A stretch of DNA of 64,000 nt from Panagrolaimus kolymaensis (GCA_028622995.1 JAJQJQ010000034.1:1488001-1552000), one strand, 5' to 3'. Shown: positions 37,354 through 51,752, numbered from the stretch's first letter. The notes: generated by a model from the sequence alone, not told the origin. A program made the numbers and translations.

Positions 37354-39333
37354 CTGAACCTTCCAAAAAAGTAAAAATATTTATTTAAATTTCTGAACCT
37401 GCCAATTCGAGTGATGAAGATTTTTTATGAAATGTTAGGATCTTCAGAAAAACAAATAATTGTCTCCTCTTTTGTAGAGTCAAACATAGCAAATTTGCTT
37501 TTGATTTTTAACTAAAAATATTTATTTAAATTTCTGAACCTTCCAAAAAAGTAAAAATATTTATTTAAATTTCTGAACCTGCCAATTCGAGTGATGAAGA
37601 TTTTTTATGAAATGTTAGGATCTTCAGAAAAACAAATAATTGTCTCCTCTTTTGTAGAGTCAAACATAGCAAATTTGCTTTTGATTTTTAACTAAAAATA
37701 TTTATTTAAATTTCTGAACCTTCCAAAAAAGTAAAAATATTTATTTAAATTTCTGAACCTGCCAATTCGAGTGATGAAGATTTTTTATGAAATGTTAGGA
37801 TCTTCAGAAAAACAAATAATTGTCTCCTCTTTTGTAGAGTCAAACATAGCAAATTTGCTTTTGATTTTTAACTAAAAATATTTATTTAAATTTCTGAACC
37901 TTCCAAAAAAGTAAAAATATTTATTTAAATTTCTGAACCTGCCAATTCGAGTGATGAAGATTTTTTATGAAATGTTAGGATCTTCAGAAAAACAAATAAT
38001 TGTCTCCTCTTTTGTAGAGTCAAACATAGCAAATTTGCTTTTGATTTTTAACTAAAAATATTTATTTAAATTTCTGAACCTTCCAAAAAAGTAAAAATAT
38101 TTATTTAAATTTCTGAACCTGCCAATTCGAGTGATGAAGATTTTTTATGAAATGTTAGGATCTTCAGAAAAACAAATAATTGTCTCCTCTTTTGTAGAGT
38201 CAAACATAGCAAATTTGCTTTTGATTTTTAACTAAAAATATTTATTTAAATTTCTGAACCTTCCAAAAAAGTAAAAATATTTATTTAAATTTCTGAACCT
38301 GCCAATTCGAGTGATGAAGATTTTTTATGAAATGTTAGGATCTTCAGAAAAACAAATAATTGTCTCCTCTTTTGTAGAGTCAAACATAGCAAATTTGCTT
38401 TTGATTTTTAACTAAAAATATTTATTTAAATTTCTGAACCTTCCAAAAAAGTAAAAATATTTATTTAAATTTCTGAACCTGCCAATTCGAGTGATGAAGA
38501 TTTTTTATGAAATGTTAGGATCTTCAGAAAAACAAATAATTGTCTCCTCTTTTGTAGAGTCAAACATAGCAAATTTGCTTTTGATTTTTAACTAAAAATA
38601 TTTATTTAAATTTCTGAACCTTCCAAAAAAGTAAAAATATTTATTTAAATTTCTGAACCTGCCAATTCGAGTGATGAAGATTTTTTATGAAATGTTAGGA
38701 TCTTCAGAAAAACAAATAATTGTCTCCTCTTTTGTAGAGTCAAACATAGCAAATTTGCTTTTGATTTTTAACTAAAAATATTTATTTAAATTTCTGAACC
38801 TTCCAAAAAAGTAAAAATATTTATTTAAATTTCTGAACCTGCCAATTCGAGTGATGAAGATTTTTTATGAAATGTTAGGATCTTCAGAAAAACAAATAAT
38901 TGTCTCCTCTTTTGTAGAGTCAAACATAGCAAATTTGCTTTTGATTTTTAACTAAAAATATTTATTTAAATTTCTGAACCTTCCAAAAAAGTAAAAATAT
39001 TTATTTAAATTTCTGAACCTGCCAATTCGAGTGATGAAGATTTTTTATGAAATGTTAGGATCTTCAGAAAAACAAATAATTGTCTCCTCTTTTGTAGAGT
39101 CAAACATAGCAAATTTGCTTTTGATTTTTAACTAAAAATATTTATTTAAATTTCTGAACCTTCCAAAAAAGTAAAAATATTTATTTAAATTTCTGAACCT
39201 GCCAATTCGAGTGATGAAGATTTTTTATGAAATGTTAGGATCTTCAGAAAAACAAATAATTGTCTCCTCTTTTGTAGAGTCAAACATAGCAAATTTGCTT
39301 TTGATTTTTAACTAAAAATATTTATTTAAATTT
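37354..39333 (+). repeat. Run of eleven 180-bp units
   Basis: Eleven consecutive mini-monomer plus C-monomer units, all of the TTCGAGTG/GAAATGTTAGG subtype, with a constant 180-bp spacing of CTGAACCTTCC starts (37354 to 39334). I see no base differences between them. The run ends at a 141-bp TTCGGGTG monomer at 39334. Confidence 0.88.
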
Positions 39334-39936
39334 CTGAACCTGCCAATTCGGGTGATGAAGATTTTTTATGAAATGTTAGGATCTTCAGAAAAACAAATAA
39401 TTGTCTCCTCTTTTGTAGAGTCAAACATAGCAAATTTGCTTTTGATTTTTAACTAAAAATATTTATTTAAATTTCTGAACCTTCCAAAAAAGTAAAAATA
39501 TTTATTTAAATTTCTGAACCTGCCAATTCGAGTGATGAAGATTTTTTATGAAATGTTAGGATCTTCAGAAAAACAAATAATTGTCTCCTCTTTTGTAGAG
39601 TCAAACATAGCAAATTTGCTTTTGATTTTTAACTAAAAATATTTATTTAAATTTCTGAACCTGCCAATTCGGGTGATGAAGATTTTTTATGAAATTTTAG
39701 GATCTTCAGAAAAACAAATAATTGTCTCCTCTTTTGTAGAGTCAAACATAGCAAATTTGCTTTTGATTTTTAACTAAAAATATTTATTTAAATTTCTGAA
39801 CCTGCCAATTCGGGTGATGAAGATTTTTTATGAAATTTTAGGATCTTCAGAAAAACAAATAATTGTCTCCTCTTTTGTAGAGTCAAACATAGCAAATTTG
39901 CTTTTGATTTTTAACTAAAAATATTTATTTAAATTT

Positions 39937-40077
39937 CTGAACCTTCCAATTCGAGTGATGAAGATTTTTTATGAAATGTTAGGATCTTCAGAAAAACAAA
40001 TAATTGTCTCCTCTTTTGTAGAGTCAAACATAGCAAATTTGCTTTTGATTTTTAACTAAAAATATTTATTTAAATTT
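39937..40077 (+). repeat. Hybrid monomer: mini-monomer start on a full C body
   Basis: Begins CTGAACCTTCCAATTCGAG: the TTCC of the 39-bp mini-monomer joined directly to a full C monomer. The same hybrid occurs at 43021, 43494 and 43917. This is what exchange between the start of a mini-monomer and the start of a full monomer would leave, converting 180 bp to 141 bp. Confidence 0.8.
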
Positions 40078-40257
40078 CTGAACCTTCCAAAAAAGTAAAA
40101 ATATTTATTTAAATTTCTGAACCTGCCAATTCGAGTGATGAAGATTTTTTATGAAATGTTAGGATCTTCAGAAAAACAAATAATTGTCTCCTCTTTTGTA
40201 GAGTCAAACATAGCAAATTTGCTTTTGATTTTTAACTAAAAATATTTATTTAAATTT

Positions 40258-40296
40258 CTGAACCTGCCAAAAAAGTAAAAATATTTATTTAAATTT
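40258..40296 (+). repeat. Reciprocal hybrid 39-bp mini-monomer (GCC form)
   Basis: Reads CTGAACCTGCCAAAAAAGTA: a mini-monomer that has the G of full monomers in place of the usual T. It is the reciprocal of the TTCC-C hybrids nearby, and the only such copy I see. Confidence 0.75.
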
Positions 40297-40437
40297 CTGA
40301 ACCTGCCAATTCGAGTGATGAAGATTTTTTATGAAATGTTAGGATCTTCAGAAAAACAAATAATTGTCTCCTCTTTTGTAGAGTCAAACATAGCAAATTT
40401 GCTTTTGATTTTTAACTAAAAATATTTATTTAAATTT

Positions 40438-40515
40438 CTGAACCTTCCAAAAAAGTAAAAATATTTATTTAAATTTCTGAACCTTCCAAAAAAGTAAAAA
40501 TATTTATTTAAATTT
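40438..40515 (+). repeat. Tandem dimer of the 39-bp mini-monomer
   Basis: CTGAACCTTCC starts at 40438 and 40477, followed by a full monomer at 40516: two 39-bp copies in direct tandem, making a 219-bp unit. It is the only 39+39 dimer I see in the window and shows that the mini-monomer can multiply on its own. Confidence 0.85.
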
Positions 40516-43380
40516 CTGAACCTGCCAATTCGAGTGATGAAGATTTTTTATGAAATGTTAGGATCTTCAGAAAAACAAATAATTGTCTCCTCTTTTGTAG
40601 AGTCAAACATAGCAAATTTGCTTTTGATTTTTAACTAAAAATATTTATTTAAATTTCTGAACCTGCCAATTCGGGTGATGAAGATTTTTTATGAAATGTT
40701 AGGATCTTCAGAAAAACAAATAATTGTCTCCTCTTTTGTAGAGTCAAACATAGCAAATTTGCTTTTGATTTTTAACTAAAAATATTTATTTAAATTTCTG
40801 AACCTTCCAAAAAAGTAAAAATATTTATTTAAATTTCTGAACCTGCCAATTCGAGTGATGAAGATTTTTTATGAAATGTTAGGATCTTCAGAAAAACAAA
40901 TAATTGTCTCCTCTTTTGTAGAGTCAAACATAGCAAATTTGCTTTTGATTTTTAACTAAAAATATTTATTTAAATTTCTGAACCTTCCAAAAAAGTAAAA
41001 ATATTTATTTAAATTTCTGAACCTGCCAATTCGAGTGATGAAGATTTTTTATGAAATGTTAGGATCTTCAGAAAAACAAATAATTGTCTCCTCTTTTGTA
41101 GAGTCAAACATAGCAAATTTGCTTTTGATTTTTAACTAAAAATATTTATTTAAATTTCTGAACCTTCCAAAAAAGTAAAAATATTTATTTAAATTTCTGA
41201 ACCTGCCAATTCGAGTGATGAAGATTTTTTATGAAATGTTAGGATCTTCAGAAAAACAAATAATTGTCTCCTCTTTTGTAGAGTCAAACATAGCAAATTT
41301 GCTTTTGATTTTTAACTAAAATTATTTATTTAAATTTCTGAACCTGCCAATTCGGGTGATGAAGATTTTTTATGAAATGTTAGGATCTTCAGAAAAACAA
41401 ATAATTGTCTCCTCTTTTGTAGAGTCAAACATAGCAAATTTGCTTTTGATTTTTAACTAAAAATATTTATTTAAATTTCTGAACCTTCCAAAAAAGTAAA
41501 AATATTTATTTAAATTTCTGAACCTGCCAATTCGAGTGATGAAGATTTTTTATGAAATGTTAGGATCTTCAGAAAAACAAATAATTGTCTCCTCTTTTGT
41601 AGAGTCAAACATAGCAAATTTGCTTTTGATTTTTAACTAAAAATATTTATTTAAATTTCTGAACCTTCCAAAAAAGTAAAAATATTTATTTAAATTTCTG
41701 AACCTGCCAATTCGAGTGATGAAGATTTTTTATGAAATGTTAGGATCTTCAGAAAAACAAATAATTGTCTCCTCTTTTGTAGAGTCAAACATAGCAAATT
41801 TGCTTTTGATTTTTAACTAAAAATATTTATTTAAATTTCTGAACCTTCCAAAAAAGTAAAAATATTTATTTAAATTTCTGAACCTGCCAATTCGAGTGAT
41901 GAAGATTTTTTATGAAATGTTAGGATCTTCAGAAAAACAAATAATTGTCTCCTCTTTTGTAGAGTCAAACATAGCAAATTTGCTTTTGATTTTTAACTAA
42001 AAATATTTATTTAAATTTCTGAACCTTCCAAAAAAGTAAAAATATTTATTTAAATTTCTGAACCTGCCAATTCGAGTGATGAAGATTTTTTATGAAATGT
42101 TAGGATCTTCAGAAAAACAAATAATTGTCTCCTCTTTTGTAGAGTCAAACATAGCAAATTTGCTTTTGATTTTTAACTAAAAATATTTATTTAAATTTCT
42201 GAACCTTCCAAAAAAGTAAAAATATTTATTTAAATTTCTGAACCTGCCAATTCGAGTGATGAAGATTTTTTATGAAATGTTAGGATCTTCAGAAAAACAA
42301 ATAATTGTCTCCTCTTTTGTAGAGTCAAACATAGCAAATTTGCTTTTGATTTTTAACTAAAAATATTTATTTAAATTTCTGAACCTGCCAATTCGGGTGA
42401 TGAAGATTTTTTATGAAATGTTAGGATCTTCAGAAAAACAAATAATTGTCTCCTCTTTTGTAGAGTCAAACATAGCAAATTTGCTTTTGATTTTTAACTA
42501 AAAATATTTATTTAAATTTCTGAACCTTCCAAAAAAGTAAAAATATTTATTTAAATTTCTGAACCTGCCAATTCGAGTGATGAAGATTTTTTATGAAATG
42601 TTAGGATCTTCAGAAAAACAAATAATTGTCTCCTCTTTTGTAGAGTCAAACATAGCAAATTTGCTTTTGATTTTTAACTAAAAATATTTATTTAAATTTC
42701 TGAACCTTCCAAAAAAGTAAAAATATTTATTTAAATTTCTGAACCTGCCAATTCGAGTGATGAAGATTTTTTATGAAATGTTAGGATCTTCAGAAAAACA
42801 AATAATTGTCTCCTCTTTTGTAGAGTCAAACATAGCAAATTTGCTTTTGATTTTTAACTAAAAATATTTATTTAAATTTCTGAACCTGCCAATTCGGGTG
42901 ATGAAGATTTTTTATGAAATTTTAGGATCTTCAGAAAAACAAATAATTGTCTCCTCTTTTGTAGAGTCAAACATAGCAAATTTGCTTTTGATTTTTAACT
43001 AAAAATATTTATTTAAATTTCTGAACCTTCCAATTCGAGTGATGAAGATTTTTTATGAAATGTTAGGATCTTCAGAAAAACAAATAATTGTCTCCTCTTT
43101 TGTAGAGTCAAACATAGCAAATTTGCTTTTGATTTTTAACTAAAAATATTTATTTAAATTTCTGAACCTTCCAAAAAAGTAAAAATATTTATTTAAATTT
43201 CTGAACCTGCCAATTCGAGTGATGAAGATTTTTTATGAAATGTTAGGATCTTCAGAAAAACAAATAATTGTCTCCTCTTTTGTAGAGTCAAACATAGCAA
43301 ATTTGCTTTTGATTTTTAACTAAAAATATTTATTTAAATTTCTGAACCTTCCAAAAAAGTAAAAATATTTATTTAAATTT

Positions 43381-43493
43381 CTGAACCTGCCAATTCGAGT
43401 GATGAAGATTTTTTATGAAATGTTAGGATCTTCAGAAAAACAAACATAGCAAATTTGCTTTTGATTTTTAACTAAAAATATTTATTTAAATTT
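43381..43493 (+). repeat. 113-bp monomer with a 28-bp deletion
   Basis: After CAGAAAAACAAA the sequence jumps to CATAGCAAATTTGC. The missing 28 bases (TAATTGTCTCC to GAGTCAAA) include the whole CTCCTCTTTT core and are flanked by CAAA in intact monomers, so the deletion fits slippage or end joining at 4-bp microhomology. It removes the best-conserved segment from a single copy and has not spread. Confidence 0.88.
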
Positions 43494-44480
43494 CTGAACC
43501 TTCCAATTCGAGTGATGAAGATTTTTTATGAAATGTTAGGATCTTCAGAAAAACAAATAATTGTCTCCTTTTTTGTAGAGTCAAACATAGCAAATTTGCT
43601 TTTGATTTTTAACTAAAAATATTTATTTAAATTTCTGAACCTGCCAATTCGAGTGATGAAGATTTTTTATGAAATGTTAGGATCTTCAGAAAAACAAATA
43701 ATTGTCTCCTCTTTTGTAGAGTCAAACATAGCAAATTTGCTTTTGATTTTTAACTAAAAATATTTATTTAAATTTCTGAACCTGCCAATTCGAGTGATGA
43801 AGATTTTTTATGAAATGTTAGGATCTTCAGAAAAACAAATAATTGTCTCCTCTTTTGTAGAGTCAAACATAGCAAATTTGCTTTTGATTTTTAACTAAAA
43901 ATATTTATTTAAATTTCTGAACCTTCCAATTCGAGTGATGAAGATTTTTTATGAAATGTTAGGATCTTCAGAAAAACAAATAATTGTCTCCTCTTTTGTA
44001 GAGTCAAACATAGCAAATTTGCTTTTGATTTTTAACTAAAAATATTTATTTAAATTTCTGAACCTGCCAATTCGAGTGATGAAGATTTTTTATGAAATGT
44101 TAGGATCTTCAGAAAAACAAATAATTGTCTCCTCTTTTGTAGAGTCAAACATAGCAAATTTGCTTTTGATTTTTAACTAAAAATATTTATTTAAATTTCT
44201 GAACCTGCCAATTCGAGTGATGAAGATTTTTTATGAAATGTTAGGATCTTCAGAAAAACAAATAATTGTCTCCTCTTTTGTAGAGTCAAACATAGCAAAT
44301 TTGCTTTTGATTTTTAACTAAAAATATTTATTTAAATTTCTGAACCTGCCAATTCGAGTGATGAAGATTTTTTATGAAATGTTAGGATCTTCAGAAAAAC
44401 AAATAATTGTCTCCTCTTTTGTAGAGTCAAACATAGCAAATTTGCTTTTGATTTTTAACTAAAAATATTTATTTAAATTT

Positions 44481-46061
44481 CTGAACCTTCCAAAAAAGTA
44501 AAAATATTTATTTAAATTTCTGAACCTGCCAATTCGAGTGATGAAGATTTTTTATGAAATGTTAGGATCTTCAGAAAAACAAATAATTGTCTCCTCTTTT
44601 GTAGAGTCAAACATAGCAAATTTGCTTTTGATTTTTAACTAAAAATATTTATTTAAATTTCTGAACCTTCCAAAAAAGTAAAAATATTTATTTAAATTTC
44701 TGAACCTGCCAATTCGAGTGATGAAGATTTTTTATGAAATGTTAGGATCTTCAGAAAAACAAATAATTGTCTCCTCTTTTGTAGAGTCAAACATAGCAAA
44801 TTTGCTTTTGATTTTTAACTAAAAATATTTATTTAAATTTCTGAACCTTCCAAAAAAGTAAAAATATTTATTTAAATTTCTGAACCTGCCAATTCGAGTG
44901 ATGAAGATTTTTTATGAAATGTTAGGATCTTCAGAAAAACAAATAATTGTCTCCTCTTTTGTAGAGTCAAACATAGCAAATTTGCTTTTGATTTTTAACT
45001 AAAAATATTTATTTAAATTTCTGAACCTTCCAAAAAAGTAAAAATATTTATTTAAATTTCTGAACCTGCCAATTCGAGTGATGAAGATTTTTTATGAAAT
45101 GTTAGGATCTTCAGAAAAACAAATAATTGTCTCCTCTTTTGTAGAGTCAAACATAGCAAATTTGCTTTTGATTTTTAACTAAAAATATTTATTTAAATTT
45201 CTGAACCTTCCAAAAAAGTAAAAATATTTATTTAAATTTCTGAACCTGCCAATTCGAGTGATGAACATTTTTTATGAAATGTTAGGATCTTCAGAAAAAC
45301 AAATAATTGTCTCCTCTTTTGTAGAGTCAAACATAGCAAATTTGCTTTTGATTTTTAACTAAAAATATTTATTTAAATTTCTGAACCTGCCAATTCGGGT
45401 GATGTAGATTTTTTATGAAATTTTAGGATCTTCAGAAAAACAAATAATTGTCTCCTCTTTTGTAGAGTCAAACATAGCAAATTTGCTTTTGATTTTTAAC
45501 TAAAAATATTTATTTAAATTTCTGAACCTTCCAAAAAAGTAAAAATATTTATTTAAATTTCTGAACCTGCCAATTCGAGTGATGAAGATTTTTTATGAAA
45601 TGTTAGGATCTTCAGAAAAACAAATAATTGTCTCCTCTTTTGTAGAGTCAAACATAGCAAATTTGCTTTTGATTTTTAACTAAAAATATTTATTTAAATT
45701 TCTGAACCTTCCAAAAAAGTAAAAATATTTATTTAAATTTCTGAACCTGCCAATTCGAGTGATGAAGATTTTTTATGAAATGTTAGGATCTTCAGAAAAA
45801 CAAATAATTGTCTCCTCTTTTGTAGAGTCAAACATAGCAAATTTGCTTTTGATTTTTAACTAAAAATATTTATTTAAATTTCTGAACCTTCCAAAAAAGT
45901 AAAAATATTTATTTAAATTTCTGAACCTGCCAATTCGAGTGATGAAGATTTTTTATGAAATGTTAGGATCTTCAGAAAAACAAATAATTGTCTCCTCTTT
46001 TGTAGAGTCAAACATAGCAAATTTGCTTTTGATTTTTAACTAAAAATATTTATTTAAATTT
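44481..46061 (+). repeat. 1,581-bp tandem duplication, copy 1
   Basis: Five 180-bp units, one 141-bp monomer with the GATGTAGATT head, then three 180-bp units (900+141+540 = 1581). Marked by the rare GATGAACATT (C at 45266) immediately before the GATGTAGATT monomer (T at 45405). Both markers recur exactly 1,581 bp later. Confidence 0.88.
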
Positions 46062-47642
46062 CTGAACCTTCCAAAAAAGTAAAAATATTTATTTAAATTT
46101 CTGAACCTGCCAATTCGAGTGATGAAGATTTTTTATGAAATGTTAGGATCTTCAGAAAAACAAATAATTGTCTCCTCTTTTGTAGAGTCAAACATAGCAA
46201 ATTTGCTTTTGATTTTTAACTAAAAATATTTATTTAAATTTCTGAACCTTCCAAAAAAGTAAAAATATTTATTTAAATTTCTGAACCTGCCAATTCGAGT
46301 GATGAAGATTTTTTATGAAATGTTAGGATCTTCAGAAAAACAAATAATTGTCTCCTCTTTTGTAGAGTCAAACATAGCAAATTTGCTTTTGATTTTTAAC
46401 TAAAAATATTTATTTAAATTTCTGAACCTTCCAAAAAAGTAAAAATATTTATTTAAATTTCTGAACCTGCCAATTCGAGTGATGAAGATTTTTTATGAAA
46501 TGTTAGGATCTTCAGAAAAACAAATAATTGTCTCCTCTTTTGTAGAGTCAAACATAGCAAATTTGCTTTTGATTTTTAACTAAAAATATTTATTTAAATT
46601 TCTGAACCTTCCAAAAAAGTAAAAATATTTATTTAAATTTCTGAACCTGCCAATTCGAGTGATGAAGATTTTTTATGAAATGTTAGGATCTTCAGAAAAA
46701 CAAATAATTGTCTCCTCTTTTGTAGAGTCAAACATAGCAAATTTGCTTTTGATTTTTAACTAAAAATATTTATTTAAATTTCTGAACCTTCCAAAAAAGT
46801 AAAAATATTTATTTAAATTTCTGAACCTGCCAATTCGAGTGATGAACATTTTTTATGAAATGTTAGGATCTTCAGAAAAACAAATAATTGTCTCCTCTTT
46901 TGTAGAGTCAAACATAGCAAATTTGCTTTTGATTTTTAACTAAAAATATTTATTTAAATTTCTGAACCTGCCAATTCGGGTGATGTAGATTTTTTATGAA
47001 ATTTTAGGATCTTCAGAAAAACAAATAATTGTCTCCTCTTTTGTAGAGTCAAACATAGCAAATTTGCTTTTGATTTTTAACTAAAAATATTTATTTAAAT
47101 TTCTGAACCTTCCAAAAAAGTAAAAATATTTATTTAAATTTCTGAACCTGCCAATTCGAGTGATGAAGATTTTTTATGAAATGTTAGGATCTTCAGAAAA
47201 ACAAATAATTGTCTCCTCTTTTGTAGAGTCAAACATAGCAAATTTGCTTTTGATTTTTAACTAAAAATATTTATTTAAATTTCTGAACCTTCCAAAAAAG
47301 TAAAAATATTTATTTAAATTTCTGAACCTGCCAATTCGAGTGATGAAGATTTTTTATGAAATGTTAGGATCTTCAGAAAAACAAATAATTGTCTCCTCTT
47401 TTGTAGAGTCAAACATAGCAAATTTGCTTTTGATTTTTAACTAAAAATATTTATTTAAATTTCTGAACCTTCCAAAAAAGTAAAAATATTTATTTAAATT
47501 TCTGAACCTGCCAATTCGAGTGATGAAGATTTTTTATGAAATGTTAGGATCTTCAGAAAAACAAATAATTGTCTCCTCTTTTGTAGAGTCAAACATAGCA
47601 AATTTGCTTTTGATTTTTAACTAAAAATATTTATTTAAATTT
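46062..47642 (+). repeat. 1,581-bp tandem duplication, copy 2
   Basis: Same unit order and both marker changes as copy 1 (46847 and 46986). It ends exactly where the pattern changes to a 141-bp TTCGGGTG monomer at 47643. The two copies abut without a gap, as expected from one unequal exchange. Confidence 0.88.
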
Positions 47643-50600
47643 CTGAACCTGCCAATTCGGGTGATGAAGATTTTTTATGAAATGTTAGGATCTTCAGAAA
47701 AACAAATAATTGTCTCCTCTTTTGTAGAGTCAAACATAGCAAATTTGCTTTTGATTTTTAACTAAAAATATTTATTTAAATTTCTGAACCTTCCAAAAAA
47801 GTAAAAATATTTATTTAAATTTCTGAACCTGCCAATTCGGGTGATGAAGATTTTTTATGAAATGTTAGGATCTTCAGAAAAACAAATAATTGTCTCCTCT
47901 TTTGTAGAGTCAAACATAGCAAATTTGCTTTTGATTTTTTATTAAAAATATTTATTTAAATTTCTGAACCTTCCAAAAAAGTAAAAATATTTATTTAAAT
48001 TTCTGAACCTGCCAATTCGGGTGATGAAGATTTTTTATGAAATGTTAGGATCTTCAGAAAAACAAATAATTGTCTCCTCTTTTGTAGAGTCAAACATAGC
48101 AAATTTGCTTTTGATTTTTAACTAAAAATATTTATTTAAATTTCTGAACCTGCCAATTCGAGTGATGAAGATTTTTTATGAAATGTTAGGATCTTCAGAA
48201 AAACAAATAATTGTCTCCTCTTTTGTAGAGTCAAACATAGCAAATTTGCTTTTGATTTTTAACTAAAAATATTTATTTAAATTTCTGAACCTGCCAATTC
48301 GAGTGATGAAGATTTTTTATGAAATGTTAGGATCTTCAGAAAAACAAATAATTGTCTCCTCTTTTGTAGAGTCAAACATAGCAAATTTGCTTTTGATTTT
48401 TAACTAAAAATATTTATTTAAATTTCTGAACCTTCCAAAAAAGTAAAAATATTTATTTAAATTTCTGAACCTGCCAATTCGAGTGATGAAGATTTTTTAT
48501 GAAATGTTAGGATCTTCAGAAAAACAAATAATTGTCTCCTCTTTTGTAGAGTCAAACATAGCAAATTTGCTTTTGATTTTTAACTAAAAATATTTATTTA
48601 AATTTCTGAACCTTCCAAAAAAGTAAAAATATTTATTTAAATTTCTGAACCTGCCAATTCGAGTGATGAAGATTTTTTATGAAATGTTAGGATCTTCAGA
48701 AAAACAAATAATTGTCTCCTCTTTTGTAGAGTCAAACATAGCAAATTTGCTTTTGATTTTTAACTAAAAATATTTATTTAAATTTCTGAACCTTCCAAAA
48801 AAGTAAAAATATTTATTTAAATTTCTGAACCTGCCAATTCGAGTGATGAAGATTTTTTATGAAATGTTAGGATCTTCAGAAAAACAAATAATTGTCTCCT
48901 CTTTTGTAGAGTCAAACATAGCAAATTTGCTTTTGATTTTTAACTAAAAATATTTATTTAAATTTCTGAACCTTCCAAAAAAGTAAAAATATTTATTTAA
49001 ATTTCTGAACCTGCCAATTCGGGTGATGAAGATTTTTTATGAAATTTTAGGATCTTCAGAAAAACAAATAATTGTCTCCTCTTTTGTAGAGTCAAACATA
49101 GCAAATTTGCTTTTGATTTTTAACTAAAAATATTTATTTAAATTTCTGAACCTTCCAAAAAAGTAAAAATATTTATTTAAATTTCTGAACCTGCCAATTC
49201 GAGTGATGAAGATTTTTTATGAAATGTTAGGATCTTCAGAAAAACAAATAATTGTCTCCTCTTTTGTAGAGTCAAACATAGCAAATTTGCTTTTGATTTT
49301 TAACTAAAAATATTTATTTAAATTTCTGAACCTTCCAAAAAAGTAAAAATATTTATTTAAATTTCTGAACCTGCCAATTCGAGTGATGAAGATTTTTTAT
49401 GAAATGTTAGGATCTTCAGAAAAACAAATAATTGTCTCCTCTTTTGTAGAGTCAAACATAGCAAATTTGCTTTTGATTTTTAACTAAAAATATTTATTTA
49501 AATTTCTGAACCTTCCAAAAAAGTAAAAATATTTATTTAAATTTCTGAACCTGCCAATTCGAGTGATGAAGATTTTTTATGAAATGTTAGGATCTTCAGA
49601 AAAACAAATAATTGTCTCCTCTTTTGTAGAGTCAAACATAGCAAATTTGCTTTTGATTTTTAACTAAAAATATTTATTTAAATTTCTGAACCTTCCAAAA
49701 AAGTAAAAATATTTATTTAAATTTCTGAACCTGCCAATTCGAGTGATGAAGATTTTTTATGAAATGTTAGGATCTTCAGAAAAACAAATAATTGTCTCCT
49801 CTTTTGTAGAGTCAAACATAGCAAATTTGCTTTTGATTTTTAACTAAAAATATTTATTTAAATTTCTGAACCTGCCAATTCGAGTGATGAAGATTTTTTA
49901 TGAAATTTTAGAATCTTCAGAAAAACAAATAATTGTCTCCTCTTTTGTAGAGTCAAACATAGCAAATTTGCTTTTGATTTTTAACTAAAAATATTTATTT
50001 AAATTTCTGAACCTTCCAAAAAAGTAAAAATATTTATTTAAATTTCTGAACCTGCCAATTCGGGTGATGAAGATTTTTTATGAAATGTTAGGATCTTCAG
50101 AAAAACAAATAATTGTCTCCTCTTTTGTAGAGTCAAACATAGCAAATTTGATTTTGATTTTTAACTAAAAATATTTATTTAAATTTCTGAACCTGCCAAT
50201 TCGAGTGATGAAGATTTTTTATGAAATGTTAGGATCTTCAGAAAAACAAATAATTGTCTCCTCTTTTGTAGAGTCAAACATAGCAAATTTGCTTTTGATT
50301 TTTAACTAAAAATATTTATTTAAATTTCTGAACCTGCCAATTCGGGTGATGAAGATTTTTTATGAAATGTTAGGATCTTCAGAAAAACAAATAATTGTCT
50401 CCTCTTTTGTAGAGTCAAACATAGCAAATTTGCTTTTGATTTTTAAGTAAAAATATTTATTTAAATTTCTGAACCTTCCAAAAAAGTAAAAATATTTATT
50501 TAAATTTCTGAACCTGCCAATTCGGGTGATGAAGATTTTTTATGAAATGTTAGGATCTTCAGAAAAACAAATAATTGTCTCCTCTTTTGTAGAGTCAAAC

Positions 50601-51752
50601 ATAGCAAATTTGCTTTTGATTTTTAAGTAAAAATATTTATTTAAATTTCTGAACCTTCCAAAAAAGTAAAAATATTTATTTAAATTTCTGAACCTGCCAA
50701 TTCGAGTGATGAAGATTTTTTATGAAATGTTAGGATCTTCAGAAAAACAAATAATTGTCTCCTCTTTTGTAGAGTCAAACATAGCAAATTTGCTTTTGAT
50801 TTTTAACTAAAAATATTTATTTAAATTTCTGAACCTGCCAATTCGGGTGATGAAGATTTTTTATGAAATGTTAGGATCTTCAGAAAAACAAATAATTGTC
50901 TCCTCTTTTGTAGAGTCAAACATAGCAAATTTGCTTTTGATTTTTAAGTAAAAATATTTATTTAAATTTCTGAACCTTCCAAAAAAGTAAAAATATTTAT
51001 TTAAATTTCTGAACCTGCCAATTCGAGTGATGAAGATTTTTTATGAAATGTTAGGATCTTCAGAAAAACAAATAATTGTCTCCTCTTTTGTAGAGTCAAA
51101 CATAGCAAATTTGCTTTTGATTTTTAACTAAAAATATTTATTTAAATTTCTGAACCTGCCAATTCGGGTGATGAAGATTTTTTATGAAATGTTAGGATCT
51201 TCAGAAAAACAAATAATTGTCTCCTCTTTTGTAGAGTCAAACATAGCAAATTTGCTTTTGATTTTTAAGTAAAAATATTTATTTAAATTTCTGAACCTTC
51301 CAAAAAAGTAAAAATATTTATTTAAATTTCTGAACCTGCCAATTCGAGTGATGAAGATTTTTTATGAAATGTTAGGATCTTCAGAAAAACAAATAATTGT
51401 CTCCTCTTTTGTAGAGTCAAACATAGCAAATTTGCTTTTGATTTTTAACTAAAAATATTTATTTAAATTTCTGAACCTGCCAATTCGGGTGATGAAGATT
51501 TTTTATGAAATGTTAGGATCTTCAGAAAAACAAATAATTGTCTCCTCTTTTGTAGAGTCAAACATAGCAAATTTGCTTTTGATTTTTAACTAAAAATATT
51601 TATTTAAATTTCTGAACCTGCCAATTCGGGTGATGAAGATTTTTTATGAAATTTTAGGATCTTCAGAAAAACAAATAATTGTCTCCTCTTTTGTAGAGTC
51701 AAACATAGCAAATTTGCTTTTGATTTTTAACTAAAAATATTTATTTAAATTT

